A DNA stretch of 50,169 bases from an uncultured Eubacterium sp. (GTDB lineage: Bacteria > Bacillota > Clostridia > Lachnospirales > Lachnospiraceae), in the NCBI GenBank assembly GCA_910577225.1, contig CAJTMV010000033.1, positions 1 through 50,169 on the forward strand, written 5' to 3'. The notes under the pieces were generated by a model. It had not been told where the DNA came from and ran no database searches. It saw only the letters and a list, made by a program, of their open reading frames with translations. A program made the translations under genes and the position numbers. Each line of letters begins with the position of its first letter. Position 1 is the first letter of the stretch. Below are positions 25,316 to 36,940 of this stretch, piece by piece.

Positions 25316-27469
25316 GTGGGAGATATGGACAGGGCGGCGAAGTTAAAAAAATATGGTGGAAAAAGTATACGAAACAGAAAAAAACACGTCAGCCGGACGG
25401 CGGATACAAATGTTCCGGGATGGGTGGGAATCGCAGGAATCGCGATCGTTGCGGTTGGTCTTGCCGGATTGCTGTTTTATTTGTTTGGACATAAAAAAGA
25501 AAATACCGCGCTTATGTATGTGACCAAAAAAGAGCTTGCATCCTGTATGTCATTTTTAATGGAAGACGCGCTCTGGAAAGAGTGGGAAAAGGATGAAGAT
25601 GATTATGTGACGCAGGGACAGATCAGAGAGCTGATTCAAAATATCGGACTGGCAGGTATGGTTACGGCCGGGGGCGGCAACGACCGGCTAAAGCGGGAAG
25701 AGGTTATGAATTATTATGAGCAGATTCTGGATTATCTGGACCTGGAGAACGCCGTACAAAAGGAGACGATTCTCGTATTGTCCTCTGATGAAGCATCCTG
25801 TCAGACATCGGACGGCAGATTGTATACGCCGGCCGGGACACCGGAATTAAAAGATTTTTATACTTACGGGGTATATCGGACAGACCAGACGATACTTGGG
25901 ATCAGGGCGGAATCTGAAAAAACGCAGGTATTACGGCAGGTGCAGGTGGAGGCAGTTTCCAACGACAGTGTACAGGCGGTTTATGAGAAAAACGAATATG
26001 AGATTCCTTGCAAAGACAGGGAAGGACTGAAGGCGCTGAAAGGCGTATTCGGCGCGTCCTGTACGCTGTGTATTAAGGGCGGAGCCATTACCAAAATTAA
26101 ACATATCGAAGGCGGGAATGCCGCTTCAGATAACGATAAAAAAGAAAAAACAGCGGCGGCGCAAAAACTGCCGCAGACCGTAAAGGTACTTATTTTAAAC
26201 GAGGGAGCCGTACATTATGATCAGATCTGGCTGGCCTGCGACGGAAAATGGTCGGTGAAAAAGAACCAGAAAAAGACTGTACATAAAAAATCAGATGTTG
26301 TTTCCGTAAAAAAACTGAAGATCAAAAAAGGTGCGTATGCTGTGGCACAACCGTCTGAAGCGGGAGGCCGAATCTGGCTTACCGATCAGGACGGCAACCG
26401 GATTTCCAAAGGATATTTTGGCAGTATGACGATTTACAAAGACAACGAAGGGTATTATCTGGTCAATAAAGTGGACATTGAAAAATATCTGTATTCCGTA
26501 GTGGCAAGCGAGATGCCGGCTTCGTTTGGCGTGGAAGCGCTCAAGGCGCAGGCAGTCTGCGCAAGAAGCTACGCATACAGACAGATCGCGTCCGGCAGTC
26601 TGGAAAAATATCATGCGCAGATAGACGATAGTACGAATTATCAGGTATATAATAAGTCCGACATTGTAGACGCAGATATACAGGCCGTGGAAGATACGGC
26701 AGGAGAGATTATGTACGCGCAGGATGATATTGTAAACGCGTATTATTTTTCGGCGTCATTCGGCCGTACCTCTAATATGGAAATATGGGGACAGGAGGAA
26801 GACGCTTACCCGTATCTGAATATCCGATCGTTAAATCCAAAGGATAAACAGGATCAGATCAAAGATCTCTCAAAAGAAAAGGATTTTCGCGCGTATATGC
26901 AAACGAAGGATACAGACGTTTTTGACAGTGACAGCCGGTATTACCGGTGGCAGGCCAGGGTAGAGTTAAGCGCAAAGTTAAAGGAATTAAAGGAAAGGAT
27001 TATCCAGCGTCAGAAGATCAGTCCGGAGCAGTTTACGTTTTATGCAACGACAAAGAAAAAGGCCCGAAAAGTATCTTCAATGAAAGGCTTTGGCGGCGTG
27101 AAGAAGATGTACTGCTCCAGGAGAGGAAAAAGCGGAGCTGTTTTGGTATTGACCATTCAGTTTGAGTTTGGTAAAGTTGAAGTTAAGTCCGAATATAATA
27201 TACGTTCGATTATCGGATGCGCGATGGAACAGATTACTTATGCCGACGGCACGACCAGTACCGGCTCCGGATTTTTGCCGAGCGCTTATTTTTCGATCGA
27301 TTTTCAGAAAAAGAGTAAACGGTATGTGCTGACAGGCGGAGGAAACGGACACGGAATGGGCATGAGCCAGTATGGAGCGGCAGGTATGGCCCGGGCAGGA
27401 TGGGATTACAAAAAGATTCTGACCTTTTTCTATGACGGAGTCGTAATCAGAAATGTCCGAAACGTATAA
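25316..27469 (+). CDS. Membrane-anchored SpoIID/LytB-domain protein (peptidoglycan lytic transglycosylase-like)
   Basis: The ~717-residue product has a short basic cytoplasmic tail, one membrane helix near residues 37-57, an unassigned extracellular stretch to about 270, and a SpoIID domain to the end. The catalytic-type glutamate is in VVASEMPASFGVEALKAQ, and the terminal motif GNGHGMGMSQYGAAGMA is typical. SpoIID removes glycan strands during engulfment; this much longer form may be a vegetative or sporulation-linked paralogue. Start is uncertain: GTG 25316 or ATG 25325, both with weak ribosome sites. Confidence 0.85.
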   Translation: MGDMDRAAKLKKYGGKSIRNRKKHVSRTADTNVPGWVGIAGIAIVAVGLAGLLFYLFGHKKENTALMYVTKKELASCMSFLMEDALWKEWEKDEDDYVTQGQIRELIQNIGLAGMVTAGGGNDRLKREEVMNYYEQILDYLDLENAVQKETILVLSSDEASCQTSDGRLYTPAGTPELKDFYTYGVYRTDQTILGIRAESEKTQVLRQVQVEAVSNDSVQAVYEKNEYEIPCKDREGLKALKGVFGASCTLCIKGGAITKIKHIEGGNAASDNDKKEKTAAAQKLPQTVKVLILNEGAVHYDQIWLACDGKWSVKKNQKKTVHKKSDVVSVKKLKIKKGAYAVAQPSEAGGRIWLTDQDGNRISKGYFGSMTIYKDNEGYYLVNKVDIEKYLYSVVASEMPASFGVEALKAQAVCARSYAYRQIASGSLEKYHAQIDDSTNYQVYNKSDIVDADIQAVEDTAGEIMYAQDDIVNAYYFSASFGRTSNMEIWGQEEDAYPYLNIRSLNPKDKQDQIKDLSKEKDFRAYMQTKDTDVFDSDSRYYRWQARVELSAKLKELKERIIQRQKISPEQFTFYATTKKKARKVSSMKGFGGVKKMYCSRRGKSGAVLVLTIQFEFGKVEVKSEYNIRSIIGCAMEQITYADGTTSTGSGFLPSAYFSIDFQKKSKRYVLTGGGNGHGMGMSQYGAAGMARAGWDYKKILTFFYDGVVIRNVRNV

Positions 27470-27538
27470 GCAAAAGTCTGCGCTGCAGAAATGATTTTTT
27501 AAATACGCTCCGGAAAGGAAACACTGGAAAGGAAAACT

Positions 27539-28420
27539 ATGAAACGGGTATTTTTAGACAGTCTGCGGTTACTGGATAAATGTAAGGAAGATAATATTGG
27601 CGCGTACGCGGCGCAGACAGCGTTTTTTATTATGATGTCGCTGGTGCCGCTGATGATGTTTTTTATTACGCTGATTCAGTATACGCCGATTTCAGAGGCT
27701 ATGCTGCTGCAGTGGGTGCATCAGTATCTGCCGGATTATCTGGAACCGGTTATTATTACGATACTGGATGAAGTATTTTCAGAATCCGCCGGAATCCTGT
27801 CGACTACAGCGGTCGTTGCGATCTGGTCGGCTTCCAAAGGACTGCATTATTTATCCGATGGACTGGACGAGGTAAACGGGGTCAGTGAAAAAAGAAGCTG
27901 GTTCATATTAAGGGTGAAGGCGGTCATTTATACGTTTAGCTTTCTGGTTGCGATCGTGATGTTTTTGGTACTGATTATCTTTGGACGTTCGCTGGAGGAG
28001 CTGTTAATCTATTATTTGCCGGTCATTGGCGGTGTGGTGTCGAAAATACTGGATTTTCGAATACTGATCATTACGCCGGTGATGATACTGATCGTCATGA
28101 TGGCTTTTTATTCGCTGCCAGACCGCAAAGCGGTCGTCGGACATAAGGTAAATTTTCACAATCAGCTGCCGGGAGCAGTACTGTGTACGGTTGTCTGGTA
28201 TCTGTTTTCGGTCGGGGTATCGATTTATGTAGGATACTTTAATGGATTTTCCATGTATGGTTCCCTTACGACAATTGTGCTTACGATGTTTTGGATTTAT
28301 TTTTGTATGTATATTCTGCTGTTTTGCGCGGAAATTAACGCGTTTTATTACAAAGAGATCGAACTTCGCTGGGAGAAAAAGCATAAAAAACAGATCAAAG
28401 AAGTCCCGAACAGGAACTGA
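27539..28420 (+). CDS. YihY/BrkB family membrane protein
   Basis: The 293-residue product has about six membrane helices and the family's N-terminal signature DNIGAYAAQTAFFIMMSLVP followed by VVAIWSASKGLHYLSDGLDE and FNGFSMYGSLTTIVLTMFWIY. Members were once called ribonuclease BN, but that activity belongs to another protein, so they are simply conserved inner-membrane proteins with possible transport roles. It begins 69 bases after the SpoIID-domain gene and may be cotranscribed. The C-terminus is basic. Confidence 0.9.
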   Translation: MKRVFLDSLRLLDKCKEDNIGAYAAQTAFFIMMSLVPLMMFFITLIQYTPISEAMLLQWVHQYLPDYLEPVIITILDEVFSESAGILSTTAVVAIWSASKGLHYLSDGLDEVNGVSEKRSWFILRVKAVIYTFSFLVAIVMFLVLIIFGRSLEELLIYYLPVIGGVVSKILDFRILIITPVMILIVMMAFYSLPDRKAVVGHKVNFHNQLPGAVLCTVVWYLFSVGVSIYVGYFNGFSMYGSLTTIVLTMFWIYFCMYILLFCAEINAFYYKEIELRWEKKHKKQIKEVPNRN

Positions 28421-28557
28421 CAAAACAATCAGACGAACGAGCGCTTTATTTTTATAATACAGCAAAAGCAACAGTGTCAGGTCATGCGATACTACGAATT
28501 CATTTATGTTTGTAACAAAAAAAGAAAAAAAATCATTCTTATTTTGTCGAAAATGCT

Positions 28558-28584
28558 CAAATAATGAAAGCTGTTTGCCGATAT
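28558..28584 (+). promoter_or_regulatory. Sigma-28 (SigD/FliA)-like promoter
   Basis: CAAA (28558-28561), a 15-base spacer, then GCCGATAT (28577-28584). The -10 element is an exact match to the Bacillus SigD consensus, and the -35 differs from TAAA by one base. It lies about 105 bases before the SUKH gene. The rest of 28421-28688 is AT-rich with no ORF. Confidence 0.6.
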
Positions 28585-28688
28585 ATATTAATAAGGATAG
28601 ATTTTGATTGTACCATTTAATTTACAGGGTTATCTGATCTGGGTACGATGATTTCTGTATTACAACGCAGCAGGGGAGAGAAATACGA

Positions 28689-29390
28689 ATGAATGATGAT
28701 AATAAAAACAGGGATGAAGCGAATGTTGATGAAATGAATCTTTATCATATGATAAAACAGCTGTATGACGTCGGACAGCTGGAGGGATATGCGCATGCCG
28801 ATATTGAAAACGTAAAGCGTCTGACCGGTGCGCTGCCGAAGGTACTGGAGGAATTCTGGAGCGTGGCAGGCAGTACGCAGCAGATTCATCAGGTACAGGA
28901 TCACTGGATTCGTCCGCAGGATCTGCCTGATTATGACTGGTTCAGGGACAGTGAGTACCTGATACTGCTAAATGAAAATCAGGGGTGCTGTCAGGCTGGA
29001 ATTTTAAAATCTGATTTAACAAAGGACGATCCTCCGGTATATGTGACAATGGATCAGAAAAACTGGACGGTATGCGCAGAGACAGTCAGCGAGTTCTTAA
29101 AGGCGGCGCTTGCGTATGAGGCAGTCTTTGCATTTTCCTGGCAGTCGGACGATTTTGTGCTCTGGCTTACAGAAGAAGAACTAAAAGTAATCGAGGCCAG
29201 ACTGGAGAGAAAGAAGTATGAGCTTCACGGATGGATTGAAATGGATATGAGTTTTTACAGCAACGCGTATGATCATATGGTAGTCGTTATGGACTGCGGA
29301 GATCTCGAGGTCATTTACGGAGCGGCGAGTGAAAAAGCATATAAAAAGCTGATGGAAGTTATGGAAGGACTGGGAGAAGCAGAAAGCTGA
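28689..29390 (+). CDS. SMI1/KNR4 (SUKH)-like protein
   Basis: The 233-residue product carries a SUKH-like pattern in its first 150 residues: LPKVLEEFWSVAGS, a YLILLNENQGCCQAGI strand pair, PPVYVTMDQKNW, and ETVSEFLKAALAYEAVF. SUKH proteins are often immunity proteins against polymorphic toxins or general scaffolds. The last 80 residues (WIEMDMSFYSNAYDHMVVVM) form an extra domain I cannot name. No toxin gene is adjacent; a chemoreceptor gene follows, and the promoter looks motility-type. GGGGAGAG precedes the start. Confidence 0.7.
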   Translation: MNDDNKNRDEANVDEMNLYHMIKQLYDVGQLEGYAHADIENVKRLTGALPKVLEEFWSVAGSTQQIHQVQDHWIRPQDLPDYDWFRDSEYLILLNENQGCCQAGILKSDLTKDDPPVYVTMDQKNWTVCAETVSEFLKAALAYEAVFAFSWQSDDFVLWLTEEELKVIEARLERKKYELHGWIEMDMSFYSNAYDHMVVVMDCGDLEVIYGAASEKAYKKLMEVMEGLGEAES

Positions 29391-29433
29391 CTGTTATTTT
29401 TAGTAACCAGATACGGCACGTTTACAGAAAGCG

Positions 29434-29472
29434 AAAAGGAGCATCTGTCACACAGGGCAGGTGCTTTTCTTA
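29434..29472 (+). terminator. Terminator between the SUKH and chemoreceptor genes
   Basis: AAAAG..GCATCTG pairs with CAGGTGC.TTTT (one G-U, a two-base bulge), followed by CTTA. Moderate strength. Confidence 0.6.
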
Positions 29473-29544
29473 TGCCATAAACGGCAGAAGCAGCGAATGG
29501 GAACGACGACAAAACGCTGCCGCCGGCTGTCGCAGGAAATAAAA

Positions 29545-29580
29545 CAGGAAATTGACTTTCCTGCCAAATAAAGTTATAAT
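29545..29580 (+). promoter_or_regulatory. Chemoreceptor gene promoter with inverted repeat over the -35
   Basis: TTGACT (29552-29557), 17 bases, TATAAT (29575-29580). The perfect inverted repeat CAGGAAA/TTTCCTG (29545-29551 and 29557-29563) straddles the -35 box, a typical place for a repressor. This also rules out the in-frame ATG at 29552 as the start. Confidence 0.7.
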
Positions 29581-29620
29581 ACGGATGTATTTTAAATATA
29601 AAATCATGGGAGAAGATGCT

Positions 29621-31756
<2,136 letters not shown>

Positions 31757-31774
31757 GAATCAGAACAGGATCTT

Positions 31775-31814
31775 ACGGCTATTTCCGATTGCAGCAGGAA
31801 ATAGCCGTTTATTT
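31775..31814 (+). terminator. Rho-independent terminator after the chemoreceptor gene
   Basis: Perfect 12-base-pair stem ACGGCTATTTCC/GGAAATAGCCGT followed by TTATTTT. Confidence 0.9.
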
Positions 31815-31828
31815 TCGGATATGCATAC

Positions 31829-31856
31829 TTGCAGTTTTTCTCCGAAATGTTATAAT
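31829..31856 (+). promoter_or_regulatory. Promoter of the radical-SAM operon
   Basis: TTGCAG (31829-31834), 16 bases, TATAAT (31851-31856), upstream of the radical-SAM/DUF2344/EamA gene string. Confidence 0.65.
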
Positions 31857-31957
31857 ACTTACGCAAAGACCAGGGCATTTTTAAAACCTGGTACTCCATC
31901 CAGACAGATCAGAGAATGTCTGAAATTGTGCAGGATAGTAAAATCGAAAGGGAGCTT

Positions 31958-33829
31958 ATGAGAAAACAAGCGTTAAATGATGAAATACTACTAAAAATTG
32001 AGAAGCCCGCGCGTTATATCGGAAATGAATTAAACTGTGTGATCAAAGACCCTGAGCGTGTGAAGATCCGTTTCGCGATGTGCTTTCCGGATGTATATGA
32101 GATCGGTATGTCGCATCTTGGCATGAAGATTTTATATGAGATGTTTAATCAAAGAGAGGATGTCTGGTGTGAGCGGGTGTTTTCCCCGTGGCCGGATCTG
32201 CATCGGATCATGAAAGAGCGAAACATTCCGCTGTTTGCGCTGGAATCACAGGATCCGGCCGGTCAGTCAGACTTTATCGGCATTACGCTTCAGTATGAGA
32301 TGTGCTATACGAACATTTTGCAGATTCTGGATCTTTCGCAGCTTCCGCTTTTGGCAAAAGATCGTACGGATGGGATGCCGATTGTGATCGGCGGCGGTCC
32401 GTGTGCGTACAATCCGGAACCGATTGCCGCGTTTTTTGATATGTTTTATATCGGGGAAGGCGAGGTTTCCTACGATGCGTTGTTTGATTTGTATCTGCAG
32501 GCAGAAAGGGAAGGATGGTCCAGGAGGGAATTTCTCGTACGCGCAGCGTCTGTTCCAGGTATTTATGTACCGCTTTTGTATGACGTTTTTTATAAAGAAG
32601 ACGGCACGATTGAAAAGATGGTTCCCAATACGGACGGTGTGCCAAAGAAGGTGAAAAAGCAGGTTGTGACCGACTTTACAAATTCGGTCTGGCCGACGAA
32701 GCCGGTCGTACCGTTTCTTAAAATTACGCAGGATCGCGTCGTATTAGAGCTGATGAGAGGATGTATCCGCGGCTGCAGATTTTGTCAGGCAGGGCAGATC
32801 TACCGTCCGACCCGTGAAAAAGATGTGGAGGTATTAAAGGAGTATGCCAGTCAGATGCTGCGCAGCACCGGTTATGACGAAATCTCCCTGACTTCGTTAA
32901 GCTCCAGCGACTATTCCATGCTGGAACCGCTTGTCAGTTACCTGATCGACAATTTTAAAGACCAGGGCGTGAATATTTCCCTGCCGTCTCTGCGTATCGA
33001 CGCGTTTTCCCTGGACGTGATGGGCAAGGTGCAGGATATTCGCAAATCCAGCCTGACGTTCGCGCCGGAGGCCGGTTCCCAGCATATGCGGGACGTGATC
33101 AATAAGGGACTTACGGAAGAAGATATTTTACATGGCGCAGGTCTTGCTTTTGAAAGCGGATGGCAGAAAGTCAAGCTGTATTTTATGCTCGGCCTGCCGC
33201 AGGAGACGGAAGAGGACATGACGGCAATCGCAGAGCTTGCAAATAAAATCGCAGTCCGGTATTATGATATTCCAAAGGAGCAAAGAAACGGCAAGTGCCA
33301 GATTACAATCAGCACGTCCTTTTTTATTCCAAAGCCGTTTACGCCGTTTCAGTGGGCGCGTATGTATCGCAAAGAGGAATATCAAAGGCGGGCGGCAATC
33401 GTTAACAATGCGGTAAAACAGCAGCTGAATCGAAAGAGTATGAAATATAACTGGCATGAGACGGACGTCTCGGTACTGGAAGGGATTCTGGCACGCGGCG
33501 ACCGCAGCATTGCAAAGGCGATCCTGTATGCATATGAGGACGGGGCATTGTTTGACGCCTGGTCCGAGTATTACGATCATGACCGCTGGGAGCGCGCGTT
33601 TGAAAAAGCAGGCGTCGATCCGGATTTTTATACAATGCGCGAGCGTGCGGATGACGAAATATTTCCGTGGGATTTTATCGATAACGGCGTGTCAAAGGAA
33701 TACCTGCTGCGGGAATGGAAACGATCGTTGGAAGGGATCGTAACAAAGAACTGCCGGATGCAGTGCAGCGGCTGCGGCGCAAATCAGTTTGGAGGAGGAG
33801 TCTGCTTTGAAAATCAGGATAAAGTTTAG
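31958..33829 (+). CDS. B12-binding-domain radical SAM protein (TIGR03960 family)
   Basis: The ~623-residue protein has an N-terminal cobalamin-binding-like region (FAMCFPDVYEIGMSHLGMKI, VIGGGPCAYNPEPIAAFFD) and a radical SAM core with the cluster motif in GCIRGCRFCQAG near residue 270. A C-terminal CxxxCSGCG segment (NCRMQCSGCGANQFGGG) may hold another metal. In Clostridia this gene is almost always followed by the DUF2344 gene, as here, but the reaction is unknown. The start at 31958 (MRKQALNDEILL) matches family N-termini; an upstream ATG at 31916 is also possible. Confidence 0.9.
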   Translation: MRKQALNDEILLKIEKPARYIGNELNCVIKDPERVKIRFAMCFPDVYEIGMSHLGMKILYEMFNQREDVWCERVFSPWPDLHRIMKERNIPLFALESQDPAGQSDFIGITLQYEMCYTNILQILDLSQLPLLAKDRTDGMPIVIGGGPCAYNPEPIAAFFDMFYIGEGEVSYDALFDLYLQAEREGWSRREFLVRAASVPGIYVPLLYDVFYKEDGTIEKMVPNTDGVPKKVKKQVVTDFTNSVWPTKPVVPFLKITQDRVVLELMRGCIRGCRFCQAGQIYRPTREKDVEVLKEYASQMLRSTGYDEISLTSLSSSDYSMLEPLVSYLIDNFKDQGVNISLPSLRIDAFSLDVMGKVQDIRKSSLTFAPEAGSQHMRDVINKGLTEEDILHGAGLAFESGWQKVKLYFMLGLPQETEEDMTAIAELANKIAVRYYDIPKEQRNGKCQITISTSFFIPKPFTPFQWARMYRKEEYQRRAAIVNNAVKQQLNRKSMKYNWHETDVSVLEGILARGDRSIAKAILYAYEDGALFDAWSEYYDHDRWERAFEKAGVDPDFYTMRERADDEIFPWDFIDNGVSKEYLLREWKRSLEGIVTKNCRMQCSGCGANQFGGGVCFENQDKV

Positions 33830-34544
33830 TAAACATGGCAGTATGAAATTTGTCGGACATCTGGATCTGATGCGGTTTTTTCAAAAGGCGATACGTATGA
33901 GCGGGATCGATATCTGCTATTCGAAAGGGTTTCGGCCGCATCCTGTCATGTCGTTTGCAGCCCCGCTGGGCGTCGGACTTACCAGCGATGGGGAATATCT
34001 GGATATAGAGGCGCATACTTCCCGTTCTTCCAAAGACGCAATGGACGCGCTGAACGCAGTCATGCCGGAAGGTCTTAAGGTCACAGGCTACGTACAGCTG
34101 GACGATCATGCCAAAACAGCCATGTCGGTCGTAAAGGCGGCAGATTATGAGATCTGGTACCGGCAGGAATACGAGATGCCGCCGCAGCTGTCAGATCAGG
34201 AAACATTCCAGGCGCTGCTGCGTCAGTTTTATACCGACCGGGAAGAAGTGCTCATTACAAAAAAAACAAAGAAAAGTGAAAAGGTCATGGACTTTAAACA
34301 GCTGATCTACGAGATGCGGATGCTTGAGCCGCAGAAGAAATATCTGGATCGTCCGGCGCTTTATGTAAACGTCTGTACCGGAAGTACGGATAATGTCAAA
34401 CCGGAACTCGTGCTGGAGGCATTTTACGAATTTGCCGGTCTGAGCTACAACCCTTATGCGCTGCAGATTCATCGCAGAGACGTGTATGAGACGGATGAGG
34501 CAGGAGGCCGCAGACCGCTGCTGGCGGCAGGAAAACCGTTATGA
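33807..34544 (+). CDS. TIGR03936/DUF2344 family protein
   Basis: The 245-residue protein starts MKIRIKFSKHGSMKFVGHLD, then MRFFQKAIRMSGIDICYSKG and FRPHPVMSFAAPLGVGLTSDGEY, the invariant block of this family. It overlaps the radical SAM gene by 23 bases. I take TTG 33807 as start, since GGAGGAG lies six bases before it. The partner relation with the radical SAM protein suggests joint modification of an RNA or protein substrate, but no function is established. The EamA gene overlaps its end. Confidence 0.9.
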   Translation: MKIRIKFSKHGSMKFVGHLDLMRFFQKAIRMSGIDICYSKGFRPHPVMSFAAPLGVGLTSDGEYLDIEAHTSRSSKDAMDALNAVMPEGLKVTGYVQLDDHAKTAMSVVKAADYEIWYRQEYEMPPQLSDQETFQALLRQFYTDREEVLITKKTKKSEKVMDFKQLIYEMRMLEPQKKYLDRPALYVNVCTGSTDNVKPELVLEAFYEFAGLSYNPYALQIHRRDVYETDEAGGRRPLLAAGKPL

Positions 34545-35419
34545 GTGACGTAAAGCATGACTGGTATGTCCGCGGCGTGATATGCATCCTGCTATCGGCG
34601 TTTTGTTTTGCATGTATGAATGTCTGTGTACGGCTTGCGGGTGATCTGCCGTCTGTACAAAAGAGCTTTTACCGCAATCTGGTAGCGGCGGTGATTGCCG
34701 CAGCGATGGTATTTCGCAGCCGTATGCCGCTGCGCATTCCCCAAAAAGCGTATCCGGCCCTGGCTTTGCGGTGCCTGTTCGGCACGCTTGGCATTCTCTG
34801 TAATTTTTATGCGATCGATCATCTGCTGATTGCGGACGCTTCTATTTTAAATAAGCTGTCGCCGTTTTTTGCCGTTGTTTTTTCGTTTCTGCTGTTAAAA
34901 GAAACGATCCGGCCATTTCAGGCGATTTGTGTGTTAACGGCGTTTGGCGGCTGCTTCTTTATTGTTAAGCCCGGTTTTGAGAATGCGGCTGTCCTGCCTG
35001 CTCTGATAGGGGTATTTGGCGGACTTGGAGCGGGACTGGCTTATACGATGGTACGAAAGCTGGGCTCGATGCAGATAAAAGGCCCGGTCATTGTGTTTTA
35101 TTTTTCACTGTTTTCCTGTCTGGCGGTCGTGCCATGGCTGATCGTCCATGTTACGCCAATGACGCTGCGCCAGCAGGCCGTTTTGCTGCTGGCCGGCGTA
35201 TGCGCGGCGGGAGGACAGTTTTCGATTACGGCGGCGTATACTTACGCGCCGGCGAAAAAGATCTCGATTTATGACTATTCACAGATTATTTTTGCGTCCA
35301 TATTTGGATTCGCGCTGTTTGGAGAAATTCCGGATCGATATAGTATGATCGGATATCTGCTGATTACCGGCTCCTCGGTGCTGATGTTTTTGTATAACCG
35401 CAAAGATAAAACCGCATAA
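34541..35419 (+). CDS. EamA/DMT-family transporter
   Basis: The 292-residue membrane protein has ten predicted helices in two EamA repeats, the first beginning VICILLSAFCFACMNVCVRL and the second GVFGGLGAGLAYTMVRKLG. The motif LNKLSPFFAVVFSFLLLKET is typical of drug/metabolite exporters. It overlaps the DUF2344 gene by four bases (ATGA), so it belongs to the same transcript. The substrate is unknown; the first repeat has the usual charged pair at its N-terminus. Confidence 0.9.
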   Translation: MSDVKHDWYVRGVICILLSAFCFACMNVCVRLAGDLPSVQKSFYRNLVAAVIAAAMVFRSRMPLRIPQKAYPALALRCLFGTLGILCNFYAIDHLLIADASILNKLSPFFAVVFSFLLLKETIRPFQAICVLTAFGGCFFIVKPGFENAAVLPALIGVFGGLGAGLAYTMVRKLGSMQIKGPVIVFYFSLFSCLAVVPWLIVHVTPMTLRQQAVLLLAGVCAAGGQFSITAAYTYAPAKKISIYDYSQIIFASIFGFALFGEIPDRYSMIGYLLITGSSVLMFLYNRKDKTA

Positions 35420-35431
35420 GGAGAAATGATC

Positions 35432-35833
35432 ATGAGCGATTTGATTCGGTATCTGGCATCGTTAGAGGAGCATCAGGGGGAATGCGTATGTCTGGAGCTT
35501 TCTTCATCGGGCGCGGCAGGTATCGATCCTGTACAGACGGGAAAAAAACTAAGACAACTGTGCCTGGAACGAGGGTTTACGGTCAGACGGATTCAAAAAG
35601 AGCTGCACATCAGTCAGCAGTCCGTGTATGCATGGTTTGAGGGAAGAACGCTGCCGGGACTGGACAATCTGTACCAGCTGTGCGGACTGCTCGATGTACC
35701 AATGGAGCGGATACTTTCAGGAACCGGCAGGCAGATGCGTATTTTCCTGCAATTGGAAAAAAAGGATCGGGAAAGCATTGTATTAGATGTTTGGAACTAT
35801 TATTTACGGCAGTCAGGAGCAGATTATGAGTAA
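35432..35833 (+). CDS. XRE-like helix-turn-helix regulator
   Basis: The 133-residue product has a central helix-turn-helix: LRQLCLERGFTVRRIQKEL, HISQQSVYAWFEGRTLPG, LDNLYQLCGLLDVPMERIL. Flanking regions have no known ligand domain. I prefer ATG 35432 over 35426 because AAGGAG is too close to the first. It overlaps the epimerase gene by eight bases, and may regulate it or the upstream transporter; the target is not visible. Confidence 0.85.
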   Translation: MSDLIRYLASLEEHQGECVCLELSSSGAAGIDPVQTGKKLRQLCLERGFTVRRIQKELHISQQSVYAWFEGRTLPGLDNLYQLCGLLDVPMERILSGTGRQMRIFLQLEKKDRESIVLDVWNYYLRQSGADYE

Positions 35834-36827
35834 AAACAGAAAAAAATTAGAACGCACAGGAAACATACTGGTAACCGGCAGCGCCGGATTTATCGGTTAT
35901 TATTTAAGCAAAGCGCTTTTGGACTATGGATGCAGCGTAACCGGTCTTGACAATATGAACGATTATTATGACGTATCGTTAAAAGAAACGCGTCTGCAGC
36001 TGCTTCGCCAATCCGGCCGCTTCCGCTTTGTACAGGCTGATCTGGCTGACAGACAGGCGCTGGAGCAGATATTTATCGAAGACAGGCCCAGGATCGTGGT
36101 AAATCTTGCGGCGCAGGCAGGCGTACGTTACAGTATCGATCATCCGCAGCACTATATGCAGTCCAATATCATCGGGTTTTTCAATCTGTTAGAGTGCTGC
36201 CGGCAGTATCCGGTCAGCCATCTGGTATATGCCTCTTCCAGTTCGGTATATGGCGCAAACAAAAAAGTGCCGTTTTCGACCGAAGACAGAACCGATCATC
36301 CGGTGAGTCTGTATGCGGCTACCAAAAAATCGAACGAACTGATGGCGTACTGCTACAGCAGACTCTATCAGATTCCTGCGACCGGTCTGCGTTTTTTTAC
36401 CGTTTACGGGCCGATGGGCAGGCCGGATATGGCATATTTTAAATTCGCGGAAAAGATGATGCGAAACGAACCGATTCAGGTGTATAATCGGGGAGATATG
36501 ATGCGTGATTTTACGTATGTGGACGATATTGTAAACGGAATTGCTGCGATTTTGGAAAACGCGCCGGAAGAAACAGACGGCGTTCGCCATAAAGTCTATA
36601 ACATCGGAAACAACCAGCCGGTAAAGCTGATGGATTTTATCGAACTACTTGAGCAGTGTCTGGGAAAGACCGCGCAGAAGGAATTTCTGCCGATGCAGCC
36701 GGGAGATGTTTATCAGACGTTCGCGGATATTTCAGATTTGGAAAAAGACTTCGGCTTTCGGCCGGATACGCCAATTGCGGCTGGAATCCAAAGATTTGCC
36801 GACTGGTTTTTATCTTATTATTATTAA
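35826..36827 (+). CDS. NAD-dependent nucleotide-sugar epimerase (UDP-glucuronate 4-epimerase type)
   Basis: The 333-residue SDR protein has the Rossmann motif TGSAGFIGYYL, the LDNMNDYYDVSLKETRL segment typical of CapI/LpsL-type UDP-glucuronate epimerases, catalytic YxxxK in SLYAATKKSNE, and substrate loop FFTVYGPMGRPDMAYFKF. It makes UDP-galacturonate or a related sugar for surface polysaccharide. The start at 35826 overlaps the regulator's stop; an in-frame ATG at 35787 would lengthen it unnecessarily. No other polysaccharide genes are next to it. Confidence 0.9.
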   Translation: MSKNRKKLERTGNILVTGSAGFIGYYLSKALLDYGCSVTGLDNMNDYYDVSLKETRLQLLRQSGRFRFVQADLADRQALEQIFIEDRPRIVVNLAAQAGVRYSIDHPQHYMQSNIIGFFNLLECCRQYPVSHLVYASSSSVYGANKKVPFSTEDRTDHPVSLYAATKKSNELMAYCYSRLYQIPATGLRFFTVYGPMGRPDMAYFKFAEKMMRNEPIQVYNRGDMMRDFTYVDDIVNGIAAILENAPEETDGVRHKVYNIGNNQPVKLMDFIELLEQCLGKTAQKEFLPMQPGDVYQTFADISDLEKDFGFRPDTPIAAGIQRFADWFLSYYY

Positions 36828-36940
36828 TATTATTTTTTTCAGACGCAAGGATATCGCGCGTTCAATCGTGTTCTTATAGAACGTATGGATTGGAACAAAT
36901 CGATCGGATACGTGACAGAGGAGAAAGGCAGGGGGAGCAG

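Noticed and set aside
29552..29620. Upstream start for the chemoreceptor
   Set aside because: The ATG at 29552 would lie on the -35 region of a good promoter, and the downstream ATG has a ribosome site and a typical N-terminus.
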